A DNA stretch of 64,000 nucleotides, from assembly GCA_021442155.1 (NCBI GenBank), contig CM038222.1:108131121-108195120 (forward strand), read 5' to 3'. Of this stretch, positions 24,723 to 36,600 are shown piece after piece. Source of the DNA: Cymbidium sinense. Its lineage: Eukaryota > Streptophyta > Magnoliopsida > Asparagales > Orchidaceae. Every line of letters starts with the position of its first letter. The first letter of the stretch is position 1. Both the position numbers and the translations under genes were made by a program. The notes beneath the pieces were generated by a model, which did no database searches, was not told where the DNA came from, and saw only the letters and a program-made list of their open reading frames with translations.

Positions 24723-25605
24723 GTCTCTTTAAATAAAAAAAAAAAAATCTTTGAATTTCATAAAATTTCCTTCAATTTTCATTATAAAAAATATCTTTTA
24801 AATTCAATAATAAAAATTTCTGTTAAAAATAAATATAATTTTTTCGTCTTCTAAAATTAAAAAAAGTCATTCTCTTTCACGCACTCCAAAGTGTGATGTG
24901 TAATAATGTTAATGCCATTTAAAAATAAATAATAATATAACAAAATGTTAAGATAAAAAAATTAAAAAAATACTAAATTGAGGGGAGCAAGCCCCTACTC
25001 TACCTGTTTCACGCGCCTACAGGCGCTAAATTCTCGTTCCCCAAACAAAAATAAATTAAATAGATATATTAATACAACGTGACTTCTTTGAATACAATAT
25101 CTATTGCATCTATTATTTTTAAATTAGAATTTATATATATATCACATAATTTTTATATATTTATATATCTAATATTTAAATTTAAATTTTTACATATATA
25201 ATTAACACCTCAATCTTCAATATAATATCAAAAAATACTACCATCACTTATTTTTTAAAAATAAAATACATCTTTTTAAATATAAAAAAATATTAGATAC
25301 ATAAATATCTAATTTTAGATATTAAATATATAAATGCATATTCTTAGATGGTATGCATGTAAATATTCATTCTAAATTTTCATTTATGCGAGCATCATGC
25401 AGTTAGTTTTATATGAAAAAAAATTTATATATATTTATATATATAATAAAAACATAAAGTAAGAATAATCATAAACTTTTAATACAAAATATCATAACTA
25501 TATCAAATAAAGTTGATATGGTTGGAATAATTAATTAAATATTAATATAAATAAATAATGATAAAAATAAAACACGAGTTAATATTGAAAATTTGTTTTT
25601 GTGTT

Positions 25606-25665
<60 letters not shown>

Positions 25666-26422
25666 AGAATTATTTATGATATATCACACATAAAAACATG
25701 TATCATATAACAAAATTTATATTTATTATATACTTACAAAGAAATACATTATCATAACAAGAAATAAAAAGGCACATTCGTCATTTAGCTAAACATTCTC
25801 TACATTTTGTCAAAATCATGCAAAAGATATTAAAAATATAGAATATATATAATTTACATTATAGAATTTTATTTTTTTTTCATGAATTTTTTTTTAAGGT
25901 ATTAGGGCATAAGTGTCCATTTTTTAATTTGTTTTTTTCAACATATTCAATAAGTGTAGGATGTGTGTTGTGTATTTATTTGTGTCTTCTGATATTTGTA
26001 GAAAATTACATACTCTTATTACTCACATTGTTGATGACTTGATGCATCATAGATAATGAGGCTCTTCTCTGACTGTTTTAGAATATATTTTTTTTTTTTG
26101 GAAAAATATAATATTGACAGTTCTGATTGTGTTAATATTGGTATGTATCATAAACTTTTAATATTATTCAACAAAAAAATGCATATAGTAATTAACTTGG
26201 CAAAAAAAATACCGGATAAGAGTACTATATAACCTTAAAAGCTTTTAGAAATAAAAATTGGAAGATGAAGAAGCTATATAATATATTTAAAAACATGATA
26301 CAATAAATAAGCAAATTAAATTGAAGGAGGTGAATAGCCTCTTCTTTTATCTGTGCCATCATTTTTTTAATGCAGCTGCATTAAATACATTAATTAATAA
26401 AGCTGCAATTTAAATGCAACCG
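24723..26422. other. AT-rich spacer, no gene
   Basis: Contains an (AT)n tract at about 25609-25662 and a 20-bp perfect palindrome at 26366-26385. No protein or transposon end could be recognised. It ends at the LINE target site duplication. Confidence 0.55.
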
Positions 26423-26625
26423 AACTATTAATAGACAGAATATCTTCTCATGTGGTTAGGGCTTCCTTTGAGCTCCGTGCCGGCGTCTTCTTCCTCTTCC
26501 TTTCTTAGCTCTCTCCTTAACATCCAATTTCTCCCCTTGCTACCCTTCCACTCTAATTTCTCTCTGACCTCCGGCTCTGGTGATCTTCCGGACATCTGTG
26601 CTATATCAATGGACACCACAGTAAT

Positions 26626-27891
26626 ATGTTCCCACCCCTTTCTTCCTCTATCTGCAGTGACTACATGGTGCTCCAAATGGTCCTTTTGGAAAGAATTGTT
26701 GCTTGCTCGAAGAAGAAGAGTAGGGATTTTCCTTTATCTTTCATTCCCCCGATTTCTACTGAGGTTTCATTTTCTGAGGAAGATCTGCTAGAAGGTCAAA
26801 GGGAGTGGAATTTATCCCTTGTTGGTCATGCCATAGGAAAACGCCCTTACTACGGGTCCCTTTTGGCGGCGGTTAGGAAGAAGTGGAGGTTCAAGGGGAC
26901 TTTTGAGTTGCTCTCCCTTGAAGGTGATTATTTCCTTTTCAAGTTTTCATGTCTGGAAGACTATGAATCGGTTTGGCATGAGGGACCTTGCTTCTTCAAC
27001 GGCCGGCCGTTTATATTTCAGAAATGGACATGGGATTTCCGCCCGTCAAAAGATCAGGTGACTGATATTCCCTTATGGATCAAATTGCCCAATTATCCTC
27101 TATGCTGTTGGAATGAGAACGGTTTCTCAAAAATGGGAAGCATGATAGGAGTCCCGTTAGCCGTCGACAATCTTACAGCTTCCAAAGCCCGTATTACCTT
27201 TGCAAGGCTCTGTGTGCAGATTAATACCTCTTCGGTTTTACCTGACTCGATTCCAATCAACTTGAACGGGAAGAAGATTGATCAACCTGTTGTTTACGAT
27301 TGGAAACCGGCTGCGTGTACTAGGTGCAATACGTTTACTCATATGGAAAATACTTGTCCTAAAAGCAAAGCTGCGACTCAACAGCCAACTATCAACCGTG
27401 CCTCAAATAGGGGAAGGAGTAGGATTCGTCAATCGAATGTCTCCTTGGATTTAGTTAAAAACTTCTCAGTCTTGGCTGAACAAGGTGAGATTCTAGAGGA
27501 AGAATTTGCGCATCTGGAAGAGGGGGTTGCTGTTGTGACTTCACAGAATAAGTTTCCTACTGATCTAAATCACATTCCTTCTCCTTCTCCACAACTTGAT
27601 CCAGAACATGAGGTTGACTTCTCTAACTCTGAGGAGATTAACGAGGTGCTTGGACAGTCTAGCCCTTCTGCAGTCCCTCCCAAGTCGGGTGTTGCGATTA
27701 GATCTTCTACTTCATCTCCTAAGCTAACAGATCAACCTATTGGGCTGTCTATGGGTAATGTTACACATCAACTGACTAATACGAATCATTCTGGAGAGGA
27801 TCCGAAAGTAAGTTCTTCTTCGACAGTTTCCAATCAGAAAAGTAAAAACAAAAAGGGTAAAAAACCCTTCTCTTCTTCTTCTTCTCAATGA
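26626..27891 (+). CDS. LINE ORF1: DUF4283 and zinc-knuckle nucleic-acid-binding protein
   Basis: This is an open frame of 421 codons. The N-terminal half (about residues 55-215) has the DUF4283 pattern found in plant LINE ORF1 proteins: LVGHAIGKRPYYGSLLAAVR, then a KFSCLEDYESVWHEGPCFF block and PLWIKLPNYPLCCW. A zinc knuckle follows with C231, C234, H239 and C244 (C-x2-C-x4-H-x4-C); the usual glycine before the histidine is replaced. The C-terminal third is low-complexity, rich in Ser, Pro and Lys, ending in a Lys-rich and Ser-rich tail. ORF1 proteins of this kind bind the LINE RNA in the ribonucleoprotein. The first ATG is at 26626; a second at 26665 has better context and may be used. The stop overlaps the ORF2 start in ATGA. 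The frame is intact, but expression is unknown. Confidence 0.85.
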   Translation: MFPPLSSSICSDYMVLQMVLLERIVACSKKKSRDFPLSFIPPISTEVSFSEEDLLEGQREWNLSLVGHAIGKRPYYGSLLAAVRKKWRFKGTFELLSLEGDYFLFKFSCLEDYESVWHEGPCFFNGRPFIFQKWTWDFRPSKDQVTDIPLWIKLPNYPLCCWNENGFSKMGSMIGVPLAVDNLTASKARITFARLCVQINTSSVLPDSIPINLNGKKIDQPVVYDWKPAACTRCNTFTHMENTCPKSKAATQQPTINRASNRGRSRIRQSNVSLDLVKNFSVLAEQGEILEEEFAHLEEGVAVVTSQNKFPTDLNHIPSPSPQLDPEHEVDFSNSEEINEVLGQSSPSAVPPKSGVAIRSSTSSPKLTDQPIGLSMGNVTHQLTNTNHSGEDPKVSSSSTVSNQKSKNKKGKKPFSSSSSQ

Positions 27892-29096
27892 CCTTTCCGA
27901 TCATAGGAAGTTGGAATGTTAGGGGCCTAGCTGCTGAGGGCCGTAAATTGGATTGCATGAGACTCATAAAAGAATTTAGATTGGATCTGGTTTGCCTTTT
28001 GGAAACAAAAATCAACTCTGAAACTTCTCTTAATCCCTTCCTGTTGCGTAAGTTCTCCATGTTTCCTTCTGAAAATTGCTGTTCAAACTTTGATATGGCG
28101 TCGGGTGGCCGTATCTGGATCAAATGGTGTTCGGAGCGTATTGATTTTATGCCTCGGGTTGTTTCCAATCAGTTCATTCATGGTGTTGTTACTTGTACCG
28201 GTCTCCCCTCTTTTTTTTTAACTTGCATTTATGCTGATAATACTCCTCACTCTCGGAATTCTCTTTGGGATTCTCTTAGGAGTATGGCAATTAACATGAC
28301 TGATCCTTGGCTGCTTATTGGCGATTTCAATTGCTGTTTAGTTAGTAAGGAAAAAGCTGGAGGAATTCCTCTATCTTATGCAAATACTCAATCCTTCTAT
28401 AGCTGTGTCCAAGACTGTGAATTAATGGATCTTCCTAGTACAGGTTTATTCTATACTTGGTCCAATCAACAAGTTAATAATCCTATTTTTTCGAAAATTG
28501 GCAAGGCCTTATGCAATGTTAACTGGTTGGAACAATATCCTTATTCTTTTTACAAAGTTCCTCCCCCTCTCTCTTCGGATCATTCCCCACTTGTCATCTA
28601 TTTAAATCATATGAGTACTCGGATCACCCGTTTTATGTTTAAAAATCATTGGGTGCTTTCACCTGATTTTTTGGAAGTTACTAGAGAGGCTTGGAAGACC
28701 TTTGTGGTGGGTGATCCAATTTTTGTTCTTGCAAATAAACTTTCCAATGTCAAGCGAGCTCTAAAGGAATCAATGAGATGCTACTCTCAATTGCATATCA
28801 AGTTAGATGATGTTAAAAGGAATCAAAATGACATTCTTGAAAAACTGGAAAGAAATCCTAACGATACTCATCTTATGGTTGAAGCTAAAGCAATTAAAGA
28901 CTCTTACCTTTCTCTTCTACAAATGGAAACGGTTTGGGTGAAGCAGAGAGCTAAGGCTCATTGGTTAACTTCCTCTGATGATGATCTTAAGTTCCTTTAC
29001 TTCTCAATTAAGGAAAGGCGTAGCTCCAACTGCATAAGGGAGCTCTCTACTGCCAATGGGATGTTGAATGTTCAATTTCAATTTGTGACTCAATAG
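27888..29096 (+). pseudogene. LINE ORF2, endonuclease part (truncated frame)
   Basis: This is the first 402 codons of ORF2, starting in the ATGA overlap with ORF1. It is an apurinic-type endonuclease (EEP) domain with GSWNVRG (N10), LLETKI (E39), IYAD, LIGDFN (D146, N148), a YTWSN block and SDHSP (D231, H232). These are the catalytic and metal-binding positions of L1-type endonucleases and all appear present. After the domain, a helical linker ends with ELSTANGMLNV, then the frame stops at 29094-29096. The reverse transcriptase continues in another frame from 29098. The residues normally lying between these points in related proteins seem absent, so I infer an internal deletion of very roughly 150-250 bp that shifted the frame. 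Confidence 0.88.
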
Positions 29097-29151
29097 ACCT
29101 GATCATATTGCAGATTTCCCAATTGGGAATTCTGATCTTGTCCGAGCTTGA

Positions 29152-31434
29152 AGGATTTCCGACGAAATTCTTAATGCTCTACTCAGCATTAGTGAGAACA
29201 AATCTCCTGGATCAGATGGGTTTAACTCTAAGTTCTTCTCTGCTTCATGGGAGGTAACTGGGAAAACTTTTTTAAAGGCAGCACATCACTTTTTCAAAAC
29301 TCAGAAGCTTCCAAATCGGTTGAAACACTCTCTGATTACATTAATCCCAAAAGTTAAGCACTCAAATACTCTATCAGATTACAGGCCCATATCACTTTGC
29401 AACACTTTCTATAAAGTCATTGCTAAAACTCTTGCATTTAGACTCAAGAAGGTCCTCCCCTTGTTAATACATCCAGCTCAATCTGCATTTATTAAAGGTA
29501 GGGACATTTCTGATAATATCACTATGGCCTATGAAGTATGTCATGAGTTGTTTCAAAAACAGTCACAGGGAGGCTTTCTTGCTAAACTTGATCTCGAAGC
29601 TTTCGATTCTATTAATAGGGAAGCTCTTTTGCATAGGCTTTACTCCTTTGGGTTTCCATCTAGATTTATAAATTGGGTGAAGGCATGCATAACTGATGTT
29701 CCTTTCTCTATAACTCTAAATGGGGAAATTAGAGGTTACTTTTCATCTAAACTTGGGCTTCGACAAGGGTGCCCTTTATCCCCCTTTCTCTTTACTTTAG
29801 CTATCGACATCTTTTCATGCCTTATTGACAGAGAAGTAAATTTATTCAGATACAGACCCCTAATTGCTGGGACTTGTAAGATTTCTCACTTACTCTTTGC
29901 AGATGACCTTCTTGTGACTGGTGTGGCTGATTGCCCTTCTGTTGAATCATTAAAATATTGTCTTGATAGCCTACAGAGATACACTGGCCTTGTGGTTAAT
30001 CATGAAAAATCTAGTATTTGTTTCTCAAAAGGTTCTAAAGAGGTGGAAAGACTTTGTAACATTATTAATATATCTCAGGGTGTCTTTCCAATCAAATACC
30101 TAGGACTTCCCCTCACTTTGGGCTCTCCTAAAATTACAAACTTTTCTAGTCTCTTTGATAAACTTCAAAGTTGGCTAGCTGGTTGGAAAAGCAAATTTTT
30201 GTCCCTTGGAGGAAGACTACAATTACTTAGATCTTCGGTTAATAACCTGATTTCCTATTGGTTTAGATCAATGGTGATTCCTAAGGGGGTCTTAAAGAGC
30301 ATTTATTCCCTAACTTCTCATTTTTTCTATCACAATGGTGATCTTAAAAAACTTACCATTATCTCATGGGATAAAACCTCTCGGCCCAAAGAAAAAGGAG
30401 GTATTGGAGTGCTTTCTGTTGTTTCACTTAATGCTTTATGTAAGATCAAACTTATGTGGAAGACTCTCAAACACAACTCCCTTTTTGCTATTTGGGGTAA
30501 GCAGAAATATGGATCTATTTGGAGTACATCTATTCGTAATATTTCCCCAATGTGGAAGGAATTGAAAATATATGCAAATCGTTTAGACAAAATCTCCTAT
30601 CACATTGGGGATGGGAAAAGTTTTAGTCTTCTATCGGATCCTTGGTGTGATAGTAAAATAATGATTGAAGCATCTCATTCCAATGACAGGAATTTTTGGG
30701 ACATATATAAGGAAAATATGCTTTGCACATTCATACAGGATGGTAAATGGAACCTGCCTACACTACTTGGGGTCGAATTTCCATTGCTATTTGATACTAT
30801 TGTTTCTATTAATATTACAGGAGGAGAGGATTGGATAGCATGGGAGTCCAAACGATCTCCAACAACTTCTGATTTTAAAAGAGCCCTGTTTGAAAATCTA
30901 CCTTCGGTTAATTGGTATAAGTGTATTTGGTTCTCAGGTTATGCTATTAACTACTCTATCTATTGCTGGTTGGCTTATTTGGGTGGGTTAAAGACCTCTG
31001 ATTTACTGGTTAAAAGAGGGATTTGCACTCAAACTATTTGCTATTTTTGTCAAACTGAACCTGAAACCCATGCACACCTCTTCTTTGAGTGTCCATTCTC
31101 TATGCACTTGATAAGAAGGATTCTTCCGAATGGCAATTTTTACTTAATACAATCCACTTTGCAGCAAGTTCTGAATAATTTTGCACCCAATATGCACAAA
31201 ATGATTACAAAACTTCACTACCTTTCAGTTTCTATTTTAGTCTATTGTATTTGGCGTGAAAGGAACAATAGGTGTATCTCTTGCTCTGCTTCTTCTATTA
31301 CTACTTTAATTGATCTTATAAGGGATCGTATAGCCTTTAAAGTGGCGAGATGGAAAATCAAAGACTCTTGGCCGGCTAGTGTTCTGGAAATATTTCGGTT
31401 CTGGCAAAACAGAACCAATCTTGAGCTATTTTAA
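29152..31434 (+). pseudogene. LINE ORF2, reverse transcriptase and zf-RVT part
   Basis: The frame is entered at about 29098, interrupted by a TGA at 29149-29151, then open for about 760 codons. RT blocks in order: NKSPGSDGFNSKFF, LITLIPKV, DYRPISLCNTFYK, QSAFIKGR, AKLDLEAFDSINREAL (first catalytic Asp), LRQGCPLSPFLFTLAID, and the catalytic FADD at 29896-29907. After a thumb-like region, CWLAYLGGLKTSDLLVKRG and CYFC..EPETHAHLFFECPF form the zf-RVT domain typical of plant LINEs. There is no ribonuclease H domain. The catalytic residues are kept, yet the frame is not joined to a start codon or to the endonuclease, so the protein cannot be made whole from this copy. Confidence 0.9.
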
Positions 31435-32130
31435 TGTTAATTAATGCTTGTGTCGGTTATGTTGGTTTTCTTTATCGGGTGTTGTGCCGTCTGGGTATGT
31501 TGGTATGCTGGAAGTTGATTTGCTTATCCATTGGTTTTACGATTATGCGTTGCGGCAATTCATTATATCTTTGATTCAATGTTGATCGAGGCTTTTGCTG
31601 TTGGGATGGACGTGCTGTGCGATGTGCTGCGTTGGGTATGCTGGGTTTACTGGACGATGATGACACTAATCCTACCCACTTGTTGGGGTGAGCTTGGCTT
31701 TGCTCGGTTGCACAACACAGCAACCTTGGTAGGATGCTGCTTTTGCCAAATGGATGGCTGTGAAGGTGCTGCTGCATTGCATATTCTATTCGGGGTGGAT
31801 TCGTTTTGGATTATTCGATGTCTGAGTCCAGATATCATCTCTATACATTTATAGCAAATCTGATTCTTTTTTGGTGCTGTCTTGAGCTCTGGAAGGCACT
31901 TTGTTTGGTTTATTCACTATCTGTTTGAGCTTAGGCTTTCTTTTTGGGAAGAGCTATTTGGCTGTTCTTTCTAGCTTTTCTTCCTCTTTATAGTTTCCTT
32001 ACAGGTTTTTGTAACTTTGTTTTGGTGTTGCTTGTTGATTTCATTGTTTGAAGTCACTTTGTAACATTGTAACTAACTCTTTTTTTGGAATACAATTGAG
32101 CTAAGGCTCTCATTTTCTCCAAAAAAAAAA
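31435..32130 (+). other. LINE 3' UTR and poly(A) tail
   Basis: Non-coding stretch from the ORF2 stop to a ten-base A-run at 32121-32130, immediately followed by the right copy of the target duplication. It is rich in TGG and GCT words; the open frames on both strands at 31472-31854 look like by-products. Confidence 0.8.
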
Positions 32131-32144
32131 AACTATTAATAGAC

Positions 32145-32367
32145 TTTGGAACTTGAGAGAGAGATGAATTTGGAAGTACAAATAGAGTCATTAAATAAAT
32201 AATTATAGCTAAAAAATTTTAAATACTAATTAATTGATACAGCGGAATGTTTTTTAATTAATTAATTAAAAATATAGATATTATATGACCATGATTGAAT
32301 TTATTTAACCAAACTAAATTTTAATAAAAGATTATAATTAAATATTAAAAGAATCATACATTACTTT
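32145..32367. other. AT-rich spacer
   Basis: Short AT-rich stretch between the LINE target duplication and a copia-like LTR start; nothing recognised in it. Confidence 0.4.
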
Positions 32368-32547
32368 TGATATGACACTAAAAATTCCACTAGTCGAAAC
32401 ATGAATCTTGATGTCAAAAATAATCTGATCCTAAGTCGAAACTAGTCCAGATCAAACACTTAAAATGTCATTGGAAACTTTGAGATATCAGTTAAATTTC
32501 TAAATAATTCCTAAATATGATGTGTTTATGATCGAATCGAGTGTCTT
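32368..32547 (+). mobile_element. Copia-like LTR, 5' 180 bp only
   Basis: It starts TGATATGACACTAAAA and follows the first 180 bp of the LTR at 23542, including 'taaatttctaaataattcct'. No purine tract precedes it, so it looks like the start of a 5' LTR. It stops abruptly at 32547 where a reversed LTR of the same family begins. Confidence 0.65.
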
Positions 32548-33420
32548 TGTTGCGTGCTAGAAAATCAGTTACTGTAGAGTGAAAGTTTACTCCTTAGCCT
32601 TGTTGTGAAATCCAGCGCACATACATATATTTAAAGAGTGAACAAGAAAACTCCAGAATTTTTACGTGAAAAATCACGAAAAGAGGGAAAAAACTACGGG
32701 GCCTAGCCCAGTAAAAAGCTTCCACTATATATTTATTTTGGAGCACAAGCTTTCCCGATAACGGGATTACATAATTGTATATGAGAAGGTCGACAATGGA
32801 ATCCCAAAATCGACAACATGACTATATAGTCACGCGTTTAGGTTGTAAAGTTACTAGTGGTAGCGGATGATGGTGAAACGGGAAACGACCCGGCGATGAA
32901 GGTCGTCATGATGATGGTGGCAACGAAGATTCGGCGACAAGAATCCCGGCGGCCGACGGATGGTTGACAACCGTCGAGTGGTGGCACGATTGTGCTTGGA
33001 GGATTTTCAAGCTTTAGAGCTCTCTCCTCTCTCTTGCTTGGCCTCCCCTCATATGAGGAATGTGGGACTATTTATAGATTGGAGGAGTAACGTCTCTGTA
33101 AATACATGCAAAATCCGAACCACTCCTCTCCATCGGACGGCTCATGATGATTCCTTTGATCATATGATGTTTTTTGTGTATTTAAATTCTTAAATGAAGT
33201 CAGAATTCTAAGATCTTAGGCTTGTTAGATCCGGCTCGTTGAGACGGTCGATTTGACTATAAATACTCCATATTTGAGAGTTTTTTAGGAATTTAGCTGA
33301 TGTCCCAAAGTTTCCAAGGATATTTTAAGTGCTTGATCTCGACCAGTTTCAACTTCGGATCAGCTTGCTTTTAGCATCAAGATTCGTGCTTCCACTAGTA
33401 GTATTTTAAGTGACATATCA
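32548..33420 (-). mobile_element. Copia-like LTR (minus copy, 873 bp)
   Basis: On the minus strand it begins TGATATGTCACT (33420) and ends GCACGCAACA (32548). It carries 'tctataaatagtcccaca' as TATA-type promoter, a GC-rich core at about 32860-32970, and the 'ctaggccccgtagtt..ttttcacgtaaaa' zone typical of copia R/U5. It is about 280 bp shorter than the plus copy, mainly in the GC-rich core. The 77-codon plus-strand frame at 32960-33193 is a by-product. Confidence 0.68.
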
Positions 33421-33575
33421 GTTGCCCCCCTATTTTTGGATGACTTTATCTCAATCATCCAAAAATATATATGTCAAATACTTGAAAATAACAAACTCTT
33501 CAATGAAATTTGAGGATCCATTAACCACACATTTTGAGAGAAAATATCTTCATGGGAGCACATGATTATGACTAG
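33421..33575 (-). mobile_element. Internal 3' end of the reversed copia-like element
   Basis: On the minus strand, 'caaaaataggggggcaac' directly precedes the LTR, a good polypurine tract. The next 150 bp match 23390-23541 of the plus copy ('catgaagat..tctctcaaa', 'caaatttcatt..gaagag'). The element is cut just beyond. Confidence 0.6.
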
Positions 33576-33649
33576 AGCGGTAGAGCAGATGTGTGATATG
33601 TCTGGTAGATTTGGAGGTTACGGACTCATCCGGTCGAGCAGGCTGCCAT

Positions 33650-36600
33650 GGCCTTCCTTGATGGATTGGGATTAAGGCCTATTTCTTGATCTCTTTCCTT
33701 AAGTTAATTTCATTAATTAAAAATGTTTAATGTTTAGCCAAATGGGTTAATAAGCTTAATTAACTCAGTCTAAAATCCACTTCACTTCTAATTACCTTTA
33801 ATCCATCTTGGGTAGCTCTTTGTGTGTTCAATAACCTAAAGAGAGAGCTAATGAAATTATAGTTAACTCACATGTGTGAGAAAGTCATAAAAGTAGTTAA
33901 GTGAGATCCTTTAAGTTTAATTAACTATTTAATGATAAGCCAATATGATATGCAACCACATGAAAAGTAAATTTGCAATGCTCCTAAAAAATGAAAGGGG
34001 CCTAATGTTATTGGCTCATGATTAATAGTTAATTAAACTTAAAGGATCTCACTTAACTACTTTTATGACTTTCTCACACATGTGAGTTAACTATAATTTC
34101 ATTAGCTCTCTCTTTAGGTTATTGAACACACAAAGAGCTAAAAGGTGATGTAGGTAAGGGTTAATTAATTGCCTTAATTCATACCCTAACCTAATTAAGA
34201 CATAAAATCATCCTAATTATTATTCATTAAACCAAATTAACTCACACATGGGGAATGAGATTAGGATTAGCAAACTTCTTCACATTCCTTAAATCAAATC
34301 AAACATGAAAATGAAATGACATTAAAGAACTTTGGTTTGTTTTAAATAATCTTATTTAGTTAGATTGTCCTTAGGACTTAGTTGGATTGAATGAAATCAC
34401 ATGCTTGTGTTGTTTTATTTCCTCTCAATCATATTAAATGTTATATGACATATGATTCATGCATCCATCTCTTTTAAAAATTAATTAAATAAAATGATTT
34501 TCCATATGTCAAATTGCATGTGTTGATTTAAATTAAAAATATATGTGGCTAATATCACTATTAAATCCCAAATATATTTTCAAAAGTTTATAAATGAATG
34601 AATATAAATATATGTTATAAATTTAGTTATATATACATAGGAAATACAAGCGAATATAAATCTAGTGTATGAAATGAAGTATCTTCCTTACATTCATTTA
34701 TTGATTTCTATAAGTAAGAATGTTTGAAGTATATTAGTTTGGACATCTCAGGGACACATGACTTTAAGTAGCCCTAAGGAGGTTCCTACCTCATTCCCTT
34801 GATGTAGAACAATGTAGATGTACCTGCTTGATATCATTCTTATGCATTTGGACATTAGAATTTAGAAAGAGCTTTAATTCATTTACACAAAATAAATCAA
34901 CTATATCAAAATATAATTTTTGCATGGTTTTCTATTCTTGTAGTTATTTGTGCATCCATATGTATCTAAGAATAGCGGTATATTAGTCTGGACATTCCAG
35001 GGACGCAAAAAATTCAGTAGCCCCGAGGAGGTTCCTATCTCGTTCCCTTGGAGCAAAACAATGGTGACGTACTCGCTTAAAATTTTTATACATGTGGATG
35101 TGTACTTAGCTAATGAATGAAACCCTATCTTTTTATTAAAAAGGCATGCATTCACACTTTATTTATTTGGTTGAGTTGAGTAGTCATGTGATTTAAGGTT
35201 CTTTTCTTATGCTTTTGCATAAGAATTTAGATAGAGCTTTAAATTAATATGACAAAATCATTCAACCAAATGAAAATTAATTCCAAATATATTCACTCAC
35301 ATTCATCATTTAAGTGTGCTAAGATACAAATTACATGTATAGTTATGCTTAGGCTCTAATCATATGCATGATATATATGATGGAATAAAATGAATAAACA
35401 TGTGTTATGTGATAGTAATTCATTCTAACTAACCTTAAGATGCCTTTCTTATAGAATGAATTTATTTAAAATGAACCTAAACTTAGTATTAATTAAAACA
35501 TGTAATTAGCCATTCACTAAAGTGAATTGATTAATTAATTTGCTTTAGATGCAACTTAAGGTAGGGATAAAAGAGAGTGATCCTTTCTTTCTTTCTCTTC
35601 ATAACACTTAGTTGTTTTGTGTAGGTCAAATAAAATAAAAAAATATTAAGTAAAATTTATAAATTAATTAAACCACTTAAAGTGAAACCACCCTTTAAAT
35701 TGAATCTTTTTTACATTTAGAAAATTTTAACTCTAAAGCCTAGCTAGGACATACCACACAAGTCTTAACAGACACACATTAAATTAAGTCACCACTTCTA
35801 GCTTTATGTTAGGGCAGTGTATGGTTTGATGTATGTTTTGTTTTGTGCTGTAATATTGTAGACTGGATGTTAGGGTGTATGTGCGTATACTGGATGTTAG
35901 ATTGTAATTAGCCTAACCATATTTTTTACAAGAGATTATGCTTAAGGGGCACTTAAAATAAATATAAATATTTTGCTGTACAGGTTGCTTAACCCCTAAG
36001 GATAATCTACATTAGGATAGATGGACTTGGTTATCCATGTGTAGGGAGTTAAGTACAAATTATTTATATAATTGTTTGGGTTGTATGGTGTGTTAGCTAA
36101 TATTTGCTTTGTAGGTGTAGTTAGATTTACCTTTTCTTATTTTTAACATAATTTTGCAATGGGAATTAGGATTTGTGCTATGGGAGCTTAGGATAAATGT
36201 TGGTTACAAGACCAAGTCTTATGTATCATGTGATCCTATGGAGCTTGCTCAACTAAATGGAAGAAAGAAATGAAGGAAATATGGAGATTTGAAGATTTGA
36301 AGATCCCCTATAGCTCCCATTCATTTATTGTAATTAAATTATAATTATTCTTTCATTATACGGGGTTGTATAAGGTTAGAGCTCGACTACCCTTTTTTTT
36401 GGGTTGTATGGCAGTACCCGATTGCAATGACCTCTTATTCTTTTATGATAAATATATAAATTATTTGATGATTTATTTAGCTTGTGCATTGGAAAAAGCA
36501 TATCTCTTCATAGTTTATTTATGATTGATAATTGTTGTATGGCCTAGATGCGATTAGGCTCTTAGGATAAAAATAAATTTTCTACCCCAATAATAACTCA

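Larger units (their letters stand above)
26423..32144 (+). mobile_element. Full-length L1-type LINE with 14-bp target site duplication
   Basis: The word AACTATTAATAGAC occurs at 26423-26436 and again at 32131-32144, directly after an A-run (32121-32130). Between them lies a 5.69-kb unit: a 5' leader of about 190 bp, ORF1 (26626-27891), ORF2 in two pieces (27888-29096 and 29152-31434), a 3' UTR of about 690 bp and the poly(A) tail. This order, a DUF4283/zinc-knuckle ORF1, an endonuclease-RT-zf-RVT ORF2 and no RNase H domain fit plant L1-clade elements. The perfect duplication indicates a fairly young or well-preserved insertion. ORF2 carries a frame change and a stop, so the copy is not autonomous now. 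Confidence 0.93.

Noticed and set aside
31472..31854. About 100-codon frames on both strands after LINE ORF2
   Set aside because: They sit in the LINE 3' UTR with no domain and overlap each other on opposite strands.
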